DNA of 36,077 nt, taken from positions 1 to 36,077 of IMG/VR virus record IMGVR_UViG_3300021963_000354. The stretch is one strand, 5' to 3'. A model generated the notes under the pieces. It was not told where the DNA came from, did no database searches, and was given only the letters and a program-made list of their open reading frames with translations. Numbering within the stretch: the first letter of the stretch is position 1; each line of letters opens with the position of its first letter. Shown in pieces: positions 29,458 to 36,077 of the stretch. Source of the DNA: a virus. A program made the translations under genes and the position numbers.

Positions 29458-30968
29458 TATTTTGCTCCTTTAAGTTGGTCAATTTCAGCTTTAAGCTGTT
29501 TTACTGCGTTAATCAAATACCAAGTAAGGTTATCCGTATCGACCGACATTACACCAGTAGATTCTGTCTTAACGCACTCAGGCAAAACTTCTGCAAGTTC
29601 TTGGGCAATCACACCTAGTTGAACACCCGATTTATTGATTGCACAATGTTCTTCTAATTCTGTAATTTCTTCAGGCAAACGATATTCAAAGTTGCGAACT
29701 TGAATTGCAATAATCTTATTAAGACCGTCTGTGTTATCAACAATGTTCTTTTTAAGTCTACGGTCAGAAGTGGTTGACCAAGATGACGAGTTGTTGCCTT
29801 GATAAACTCCACCACCACCAGGGCTAATAAATCCAGTATTTGTGCCTTTGCCCGTTGCATCTTTGCCAATAACAATGGTGCTTGTATTTGTACCTGCTGC
29901 TGGTTGTGAATTATGCCCAATGAATATTGAATCTTGACCTGTAGTTAAGTTATATCCAGCTTGATAACCAATAGCAACAGATTGTATTCCTGTAGTATTG
30001 CTATATAAAGCCTGATAACCTACTGCTGTGTTGTTAGATGCGGTGGTGTTTGACTGTAAAGCTGAATCACCTAACGCCACATTGTAAGAGCCTGTCGTAT
30101 TTGCATTAAGCGTATTTACACCAAAAGCATCATTGGCTGTGCCTGTAGTGTTATTTCTCAATGCTAATGCACCAACAGCAGTAAGTTGTCCTGTTGTATT
30201 TGGATAACCAGCTTGATAGCCTACGATTGTACTATAGGAACCTGTAGTATTAGAGAAAAGTGCTTGACCACCTACTGCCGTATTAAAAGCACCTGTTGTA
30301 TTACTATAACCCGCTTGATAACCTACTGCTGTGTTGTTAGATGCGGTGGTGTTTGCTTGAAGGGCTTGAGAACCAACAGCTACATTGTTGTCGCCAGTAG
30401 TGTTTGAATCAGCCGCTTGATAACCTATTGCAGTATTATCTGTTCCGCCAGCTTCATTTACCGCCAACGCACTAGCACCTACCGCAGTATTACTGGATAC
30501 AGCACCACCACCCTTACCAACAGTAAGACCTGATATAGATGCATCATTCGCCATTGTTACTGTAGTGCCGTTAAAGGTAAAGTCGGCATCGTCTTGTAGA
30601 ACTCCACTTGTGCCAGCGTAGGTTACTCGACCAGATGTTAGTGCTGAGTTTGTAACGGCTGTAAATTTACCTGTAGATGCTGTAGTAGCACCAATAGTCG
30701 TTCCATTGATAGTTCCACCAGTAATAGTTGCACCAGAGCTAGAGAAAGTATTAGAAGTAACAGTTGCGCCAGTAATTGTTCCACCTGTGATCTTAGGTGC
30801 AGTCATGGTATATGTACCATCACGAATACCATCTCCGCAGTCTCGGATCTGCGCCATCATATCGCGCATAGTATCGTTTACTGCTGATGGGAGCATCCCT
30901 TCTGGAGCACCATCTGGAGGAGTAGCTGTGTTATTAGCAGGGGTTAGAGAATACTTTGTATATGCCAT
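29457..30968 (-). CDS. Tail fibre with YadA-like 17-residue repeats and S74 chaperone
   Basis: 503 residues. N-terminal 1-100 is a Thr/Gly-rich attachment region. Residues 160-353 hold about eleven units of about 17 residues (N-T-A-V-G-Y-Q-A-G-Y-S-N-T-T-G type), like YadA-head repeats that form a trimeric left-handed roll. The C-terminus (401-503) begins SDRRLKKNI, the S74 intramolecular chaperone that cuts itself off at the Ser after trimer folding. Main receptor-binding candidate. Confidence 0.88.
   Translation of the reverse strand: MAYTKYSLTPANNTATPPDGAPEGMLPSAVNDTMRDMMAQIRDCGDGIRDGTYTMTAPKITGGTITGATVTSNTFSSSGATITGGTINGTTIGATTASTGKFTAVTNSALTSGRVTYAGTSGVLQDDADFTFNGTTVTMANDASISGLTVGKGGGAVSSNTAVGASALAVNEAGGTDNTAIGYQAADSNTTGDNNVAVGSQALQANTTASNNTAVGYQAGYSNTTGAFNTAVGGQALFSNTTGSYSTIVGYQAGYPNTTGQLTAVGALALRNNTTGTANDAFGVNTLNANTTGSYNVALGDSALQSNTTASNNTAVGYQALYSNTTGIQSVAIGYQAGYNLTTGQDSIFIGHNSQPAAGTNTSTIVIGKDATGKGTNTGFISPGGGGVYQGNNSSSWSTTSDRRLKKNIVDNTDGLNKIIAIQVRNFEYRLPEEITELEEHCAINKSGVQLGVIAQELAEVLPECVKTESTGVMSVDTDNLTWYLINAVKQLKAEIDQLKGAK
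29910..30491. repeat. About eleven 51-bp coding repeats of the fibre
   Basis: Approximate 51-base units encoding the YadA-like motif. Some are nearly identical over short runs, so they may recombine to change fibre length. Confidence 0.75.
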
Positions 30969-30980
30969 GATTTTCCTTAA

Positions 30981-32852
30981 TTACTCTGTTATTCCAAATG
31001 CAGCACCATACCCAAGGTTTAGCGCTTTCCGTTGCAATTCTTTACTAATTGGTTCTATGTTTGTTGTAGATGCTTTAGACATTAATCTTGCTGCTAATTT
31101 AGGATCTAGCATAGAATCAACAAGCAACTCTCTAATTTGGTCATCTGTACCATTGTAGAGCCAATTAAGAGGTGCTACCACCTTGTTTGCTGCTGCCGGT
31201 ACTTCTCCAAACATTTGTTTGCCGATGATTCCACCGATAACATTAGCTGTAGAAAGATTTTTAAATGTATCTGATCCTGGCACTCTGCCTGATTTGTTTA
31301 GAACACCAGAATCTAAGTCTCTACCAACTCGTTCTAGGATCTTTACTTGCATCTGAGACATATCTGTTTCTTTTGCTGCTGCTCGGATAGCATTAACAAA
31401 TTTAGGTTGAGAAATCATAAACTGACCAACATTAATAGGATCAGGAATTGTAGAAAGAACCTTACCTCTAAAGCCTTGGGCTGCTTCTACTTTCTCAATA
31501 TTTTTACTTCTTTGAGCATAGACTTTTAGATAGTCTTTATATCCAGGTGCTGACGAGTCAAGTACATCATCTACAGCCTTAATAACGCTTTCTAGCTGTC
31601 CTTTTGCTAGACTATATGCAGAACCTTCTCTATCCAAAAGACCTTGTGCTGCTGCTCGTAAATCCTTGCGAACCTCATAAAGTGATCCAACTGTATCTGC
31701 TCTGTTTACAGAGTTTTTAGCAAAGTTCATAGCATTGATAACTGTAGATCGCTTACCCACATCAGAAGCTAAAATATCGTCAATCTGTTTATTAACTACC
31801 AAAGAGATAGCAGACTGTATTTGTTGTGGTGTTTGTGTTGATGCAGCAAACGCTGCCTCTCGCATTGGTGCAGTAGCAGTCTCTCGATTAGCAACAGCAA
31901 TGTTAACCGCATCTTGGTCTTTAGCTAATCTGTCAATAATAGCCATTCTTGCTTTATTAGCTTCGGATGCTTGTGCAGCAAACTTGCCTGTAACATCCAA
32001 TGCGCGAATAGGTGTTTCTGCTGAGATTAATCCTACATCTCTGCTTGCTTGTGCTGTAGTTGGTGTATAGCCAGGAACTTGTGGTTGGAACTCTTGCATA
32101 CGAGTAATAGCAGTCTCTGGTTTGTTTGCCAACTGTCGTAAGACATTACCTGTAATAACTTCTCTGCCTGCCTCAGTAAATGGTCGAACAGTCTCTCTAA
32201 CTGCTCTGCCTGCTGCTGGAATAGCCGTAGTTGCTGTTCCAGGTGCGACCATGCCTCCTAACATTGCCAAGCCTAATTGACCGCCTGCACCAACATCTGC
32301 ATATTCTCTACCGGCAGCCGATGCACCAGCACCACCTACCGCAGCAGATGTTTGTAGAGGTAAATTCTCAGTAAAGAACTTTTGTACAGCAGATGGCTGT
32401 GTTAAGGCTGTTTTACCAGCTTGGTATGCTCTTTGAACTAACGCAGCAGGGGCAGCAACACCAGATACGGCAGAAGTAATATCTTGAATTACTTTCTCGC
32501 CTTTAGTCTCCGCCTCTGGCAATCCTGCTTGTGTCATGCCTCTTTGTAGAACTTGGCTAGGCATTTGTAACTGTGGAATTTCTGTTCCTGTTACCTTACC
32601 AACACCGCCTGTAATAAGATTAATAAGTGTATTAAGAGCATCACCAGCTAATACAGGAAGCCCTGCTGCGCCTGTAGTAGCAGCCCTAGCAGTCAATCCT
32701 AATTGCCGACCAATATCTCTACCTAATTGATTTTGGTCTTGTCCACCCAAAGACTCAGCAATTAACTTTTGAGCCTGTTCTGGTGTAGTTCCTTCTGGAA
32801 CTTCAAATCGACCTATTCTGCCATCAGGCATTTCATATCGAGCTATTGGCAT
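30981..32852 (-). CDS. Large internal virion/ejection protein, 623 residues
   Basis: 623 residues. N-terminus MPIARYEMPDGRIGRFEVPE resembles the short beta motif seen in many phage internal virion proteins. Then Ala/Gly-rich potentially membrane-active helices (TRAATTGAAGLPVLAGDALN) and a long helical body. Overlaps the 407-residue gene by one base. P22-like ejection proteins have such composition. Role inferred. Confidence 0.68.
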   Translation of the reverse strand: MPIARYEMPDGRIGRFEVPEGTTPEQAQKLIAESLGGQDQNQLGRDIGRQLGLTARAATTGAAGLPVLAGDALNTLINLITGGVGKVTGTEIPQLQMPSQVLQRGMTQAGLPEAETKGEKVIQDITSAVSGVAAPAALVQRAYQAGKTALTQPSAVQKFFTENLPLQTSAAVGGAGASAAGREYADVGAGGQLGLAMLGGMVAPGTATTAIPAAGRAVRETVRPFTEAGREVITGNVLRQLANKPETAITRMQEFQPQVPGYTPTTAQASRDVGLISAETPIRALDVTGKFAAQASEANKARMAIIDRLAKDQDAVNIAVANRETATAPMREAAFAASTQTPQQIQSAISLVVNKQIDDILASDVGKRSTVINAMNFAKNSVNRADTVGSLYEVRKDLRAAAQGLLDREGSAYSLAKGQLESVIKAVDDVLDSSAPGYKDYLKVYAQRSKNIEKVEAAQGFRGKVLSTIPDPINVGQFMISQPKFVNAIRAAAKETDMSQMQVKILERVGRDLDSGVLNKSGRVPGSDTFKNLSTANVIGGIIGKQMFGEVPAAANKVVAPLNWLYNGTDDQIRELLVDSMLDPKLAARLMSKASTTNIEPISKELQRKALNLGYGAAFGITE

Positions 32853-34075
32853 TATTCAAATCCTAAAAATTTAACACCTCTTGCAGATGGGATACCTAAA
32901 TCTTTTGATTTTGGAACTTTGTTAACTTTTTCGTAAAAGTCTTTAGGTAATACTGCACCAAGTTTTGCATCGTACTCTTGAACTGCTGTAAGGTTAAATT
33001 CGTTCTTTTTGTACAGATTTCTAGAAAAATCAGCAATTTTTTCTGCTCTTTCAGCAAACCTATTATTAGCATCAGCCATCAATGCTCTACCAGACTCTGA
33101 ATTAGCAAGGCTTGGAACTGCATTAATATAGGCTTCAAATTCTATATTAGATGTTGCACCAGAGCCAGGAGGTCTAACTTTAACTGCTGTCTGAACAACT
33201 AAAGATTTAGCCAAATCGTTTGCTGTTACTGTATCTGTATTTAATCCTAAAGTTTTTGCAGTATCGGCTGTTAATTGAACTATCTTACCACCACCTTTAC
33301 CTTTTAACAGTTCATTAATCTGTGTTGCAGATGTAGCAAACTGTCTTGCTGATACAGCTTGGTTTGTAAGGTTTTCTACTACACCTTTATCAATCTCTGC
33401 TAGGTTCTTTTGACCAAGATCAACTACTGTCTTTGGTGCGGATAGTGTTTTAATTCTATCAAAGGCTGCTTTTTGATCTGGTGGCAATTGGTTATATGCT
33501 ATTGCCGACTTAATATCAGCAGGCAAATTGTCTTGTTTTGCAGTAAGTTCTGCATACTTGCCAGGATCTGTAGCTGCTAAAAATTGCAATGCTGCTGCAT
33601 TAGCTTTTACTGGATCTATAGTGGTTGGTAGGTTTCCTCGTAATGCTGCAACAGTTTCAGGTACAGCCATATCTCCACCAAACTCAGGGCGAGATAGCAT
33701 TTCTAACTGAGATCCTTGACCTGTAGCCATTGGAATAGCTTGTGGAACTTCTGCACCTTTTAGCATTTTTTGGTATTGTTCTTGGGCTTGTTGTTTTTTC
33801 TTGTATTCAGCCAACTGTATGCCAGTTACCATCTGTTTGAGACTGCGATCAAACGATTGGTTATAGCCTTCCATGCCTGCACCTAATGCGCTACCAAATA
33901 ACTGTCCTGTGCTAATAGGCTCTCTTGTTCTGCCAGACTGTGCTAGTAAAGCAATAGCAGAATTTAACAAGGCTTGTTGTCCTGCATTAGACTGTATACG
34001 CTGTTGCTCGGCAGGACTAAGAATTTGCGAATAGTCTTGTTGCTGACCGAATAAAGTAGATAGATCAATTGCCAT
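32852..34075 (-). CDS. Internal virion protein, 407 residues
   Basis: 407 residues. N-terminus with QQQDYSQILSPAEQQRIQSN and Gln-rich helices, then a mixed middle. No enzyme motif. Sits with two other low-complexity virion proteins before the fibre. Likely ejected or internal. Confidence 0.65.
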   Translation of the reverse strand: MAIDLSTLFGQQQDYSQILSPAEQQRIQSNAGQQALLNSAIALLAQSGRTREPISTGQLFGSALGAGMEGYNQSFDRSLKQMVTGIQLAEYKKKQQAQEQYQKMLKGAEVPQAIPMATGQGSQLEMLSRPEFGGDMAVPETVAALRGNLPTTIDPVKANAAALQFLAATDPGKYAELTAKQDNLPADIKSAIAYNQLPPDQKAAFDRIKTLSAPKTVVDLGQKNLAEIDKGVVENLTNQAVSARQFATSATQINELLKGKGGGKIVQLTADTAKTLGLNTDTVTANDLAKSLVVQTAVKVRPPGSGATSNIEFEAYINAVPSLANSESGRALMADANNRFAERAEKIADFSRNLYKKNEFNLTAVQEYDAKLGAVLPKDFYEKVNKVPKSKDLGIPSARGVKFLGFE

Positions 34076-34078
34076 GTT

Positions 34079-34777
34079 TTATCCTAGTAAAGAATTTGGA
34101 TTTCTTGGTTTTTGTAAAGCCAATAAGTTGTATAAACCTGAGTAATCAACTGCGCCTTGAGGCATCTGTGTTCTACCGCCCATCTGCATTTGTGGATAGG
34201 CTTGTGCTTGTTGTTGCTGACCACCACCTAATAAACCACTAGCAGATCTAATTCCTTGAATAGCTTGCATTGGTGATATTTTTGTAGGAGCAGATGCTGC
34301 TGCACTAGCAATCTCTGCATCTAACGCAGCCATTTCTGTAGGCAATGTAGTAGCAGGCACATAATTACCGCCAGGAGATAAAACAACTTCTGATGAATAA
34401 TCAACTATTGGTGCGCCACCACTTGCACCTACTGTTCCTAATAAAGTTTCTGTGCCAATAGGCAATCCTGTATTTGCTGCACCGACCATACCTGCTGTAG
34501 TTGCACCTTCTGCTAATGCTGCTGCCTCTAACGCTGCTGCTGCTTCGGCTGATGCTGCTGCTGCTGATCCTGCTGCTGCTGCCTCTGCTGTGGTTGCGCC
34601 TGCTAGAACTGCTGCATCTGCTGCTGCTGTATAGGCTGCTGCACCTGCTGCTGTCAATCCAACAGTAACCCATCCACCAGGTATTTCTCTGTTAACAAAA
34701 GTATCTACTTCTGATAAACCTTTGCCTATGGGTTGTACAACAGCTTTTTCAATTTGCTCTACGACTCCACCACACAT
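34079..34777 (-). CDS. Ala-rich virion protein, 232 residues
   Basis: 232 residues. Starts MCGGVVEQIEKAVVQPIGKG. A long Ala-rich stretch (about 45-105), partly hydrophobic, may insert in membranes. C-terminus Gln-rich (GGGQQQQAQAYPQMQMGGRT). A candidate ejection protein; the Cys at position 2 is a possible lipidation site, but there is no signal peptide. Confidence 0.65.
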   Translation of the reverse strand: MCGGVVEQIEKAVVQPIGKGLSEVDTFVNREIPGGWVTVGLTAAGAAAYTAAADAAVLAGATTAEAAAAGSAAAASAEAAAALEAAALAEGATTAGMVGAANTGLPIGTETLLGTVGASGGAPIVDYSSEVVLSPGGNYVPATTLPTEMAALDAEIASAAASAPTKISPMQAIQGIRSASGLLGGGQQQQAQAYPQMQMGGRTQMPQGAVDYSGLYNLLALQKPRNPNSLLG

Positions 34778-34779
34778 AA

Positions 34780-35163
34780 TTAATCCTTTAAGTGTTTGAC
34801 TGTGTTAAAGCCAACAGTTTTATAACCTAGTCTCTCATAAAACTGTCTGGTTTTATCCATGTCTACTGCTGTTGTTTGTCCTAAATGCAGATCGTCTGCA
34901 CCCATATCTTTAGCCCATGTTTCTAGTGATTTTACTAGTTTAAGTGCCACTCTACTACCTCGATACTCAGGCAATACAAAGAACCCTAGATCGCTGACTC
35001 TTTTACGATTACTAAAGAAATACTCATGGGCTAGACCAGATATAAACCCAACAATTCTGTTGTGTTCTATTGCGATAAATCCGACTGCATTAGGATTCTT
35101 AAATAAATGTAGAATCTTGTGCTTTTCTGGTATTGCGTAAGAAAACTCTGCTTCGGCTACCAT
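34780..35163 (-). CDS. GNAT acetyltransferase
   Basis: 127 residues as drawn from the ATG at 35163. GNAT motifs: VGFIAIEHNRIVGFISGL, a core with LGFFVLPEYRGSRVALKLVK and TRQFYERLGYKTVGF. The frame stays open upstream for about 18 more codons with family-like residues (LHRLEEFFELVTKM), and a strong ribosome site AGAGGAG lies 9 bases before a CTG at 35175, so a non-ATG start is plausible. It may acetylate a protein or small molecule. Sits among virion genes. Confidence 0.82.
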   Translation of the reverse strand: MVAEAEFSYAIPEKHKILHLFKNPNAVGFIAIEHNRIVGFISGLAHEYFFSNRKRVSDLGFFVLPEYRGSRVALKLVKSLETWAKDMGADDLHLGQTTAVDMDKTRQFYERLGYKTVGFNTVKHLKD

Positions 35164-35219
35164 CTTGGTAACCAGTTCAAAAAACTCCTCTAAACGATGT
35201 AGGGTTAGTTTTTCTATTA

Positions 35220-36077
35220 TCAGAAGAATCCACCACCTAATAATCCACCGAGGGCTGCACCGCCTAATGCGCCATAACCCGCACCGATTGATGGGAACGC
35301 TTGACCTAGTGCATAACCGCCTAGACCACCAGCAAGACCGCCACCAAGGATTCCTGCACTACGATTTTGAAAGGTAGGTGCATTTGTGGTTTGTGTGCCA
35401 TAGCTTCCTAATGGAGTGCCATAGACCGATGACAGATAGCCTTGGAGTTGTTGATAGGGTAACTGTTGTCCGAACTGATAACGAGCCAATTGCTCTTGTA
35501 GAGGTTGTGCTGCGATTGCCTCTTGCTGTGCGCCAACTTGGGCTAATGTCTGAGAAGGTAGGAATTGCTGGCTGTAGAACTGAGGTGCTAAACCTGCTAA
35601 CTGAGATTGGGCTAATTGAGCCTGTTGTTGTAGCCCTCTTTCCTGTTGATACTGTGTGCCTGCAATATTGGCTGTAATGTCCCCTAGAGACCGCCCATAA
35701 GCCTCTGTAGCCGTTCCCAAGGCTCTTTCCATACTACCACTACCCAAACGACCAGACTTGCTGTAAAGGCTCGAAATGCCTGGCAATACAGTTTCGCTAA
35801 ATTGTTGGGTTAGTGGGCGAGTAGCTGCTGCCATCATCGCTTGTTGATAGGGATTCGCATTTAAGAATCCACCGGCAGCAGTCTGTCCGACTTGACCTAA
35901 AGATGATGTATAAGCCTGTTGAGCCTGTTGTAGAACAGGAGACTGTTGACGAGCCAATTGTTCTTGCTGTGCAATAGCTTCAGTCGTAGCAGCAGATGGG
36001 CTTACATAAGTCTGACCAGGAAAGAACTCAGGTTGTTTTCCTGTTAAGAATAGACTCTGCGCCCTCTCTAAACCTTG
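35220..36077 (-). CDS. Gln/Ala-rich virion structural protein, 5' end cut by window
   Basis: Right-hand copy of the gene at 1-902; frame open to the window end, with the start off the window. 285 residues are visible. Differences from the left copy are mainly synonymous. It ends GGLLGGGFF. Same comments: likely internal virion protein, possible membrane-active Gly tail. Confidence 0.8.
   Translation of the reverse strand, partial: QGLERAQSLFLTGKQPEFFPGQTYVSPSAATTEAIAQQEQLARQQSPVLQQAQQAYTSSLGQVGQTAAGGFLNANPYQQAMMAAATRPLTQQFSETVLPGISSLYSKSGRLGSGSMERALGTATEAYGRSLGDITANIAGTQYQQERGLQQQAQLAQSQLAGLAPQFYSQQFLPSQTLAQVGAQQEAIAAQPLQEQLARYQFGQQLPYQQLQGYLSSVYGTPLGSYGTQTTNAPTFQNRSAGILGGGLAGGLGGYALGQAFPSIGAGYGALGGAALGGLLGGGFF
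35233..36077. repeat. Terminal direct repeat, right copy
   Basis: Matches 1-845 without gaps, about 95% identical. If the join is removed, the non-redundant length would be 35232 bases. Confidence 0.93.

Noticed and set aside
29910-30491. Regular short repeats that could suggest a CRISPR array
   Set aside because: Units are coding, diverged and uniform in period without spacers; they encode the fibre motif.
30706-31158. 150-residue rightward frame across the fibre start
   Set aside because: Antisense to two confident genes and spanning their junction; low-complexity Val/Ile/Pro sequence.
34401-34673. Ser/Arg-rich 90-residue frame
   Set aside because: Shadow of the Ala-rich gene in another frame, produced by GCT/GCA codon runs.

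Overview
The window is almost entirely one tailed-bacteriophage genome with short-tailed (podovirus-like) structural genes and AT-rich DNA. Evidence: terminase subunits, a P22-type portal, a scaffold, an SU10-type capsid protein, adaptor and tail-hub-like proteins, lysozyme and holin-like genes, and a dense set of overlapping small genes. The host cannot be read from the sequence. Gene families such as the DUF6496-like microprotein, the Mom-like protein and the S74 fibre fit a phage of an aquatic Gram-negative bacterium, but that is inference. I recognise no integrase, DNA polymerase, primase, replicative helicase, RNA polymerase, tRNA or CRISPR array.

The first 845 bases recur without gaps at the end (35233-36077) at about 95% identity by my hand count (43 mismatches). 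The repeated segment is one structural gene, cut by both window ends. The simplest reading is a genome of about 35.2 kb, circular or circularly permuted, whose assembly or clone ran past its start into a slightly different strain copy. A true tandem paralogue is the alternative.

Layout. (1) 17525 down to 1, continuing through the join at 36077 down to 27310, is a leftward late region. It starts with a sigma-region-4-like regulator and a glycosyltransferase. Then come small genes, an acyltransferase, a methyltransferase, a ParB-like protein, the packaging genes with an embedded DNA methyltransferase, the capsid, another glycosyltransferase and tail proteins. After the join come internal virion proteins, an S74-type fibre, the lysis genes and lysozyme. 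(2) 17610-18982 is a short rightward pair: a metallophosphoesterase and a SprT-like protease. (3) 23482 down to 18979 is a leftward early/middle region with a Cro-like regulator, a nuclease, a 650-base gene-free structured stretch, small proteins, an HNH/AP2 homing-type nuclease, a replication accessory protein, an HNH-like zinc protein and a Mom-like DNA-modification protein. (4) 23634-27315 is a rightward early operon of overlapping microproteins, a DUF1071 single-strand annealing protein, a YqaJ exonuclease, a protein with an SSB-like acidic tail and a PD-(D/E)XK nuclease.

How the parts may work together. The 23483-23633 divergent region carries five copies of TGTAGA/TCTACA around a dyad. 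The same hexamer sits inside the spacer of a good promoter before an orphan gene at 12856, so one repressor may control both places. DNA metabolism relies on recombination functions (annealing protein, exonuclease, resolvase-like nuclease) plus host replication machinery. Mom-like and beta-class methyltransferase genes suggest a modified genome. Two glycosyltransferases, an acyltransferase and a SAM methyltransferase suggest surface or virion decoration.

The strongest candidate for something undescribed is 22545-22900: nested hairpins plus a 28-base and a 9-base inverted repeat arranged in the alternating order of a pseudoknot, consistent with a large phage-encoded structured RNA.
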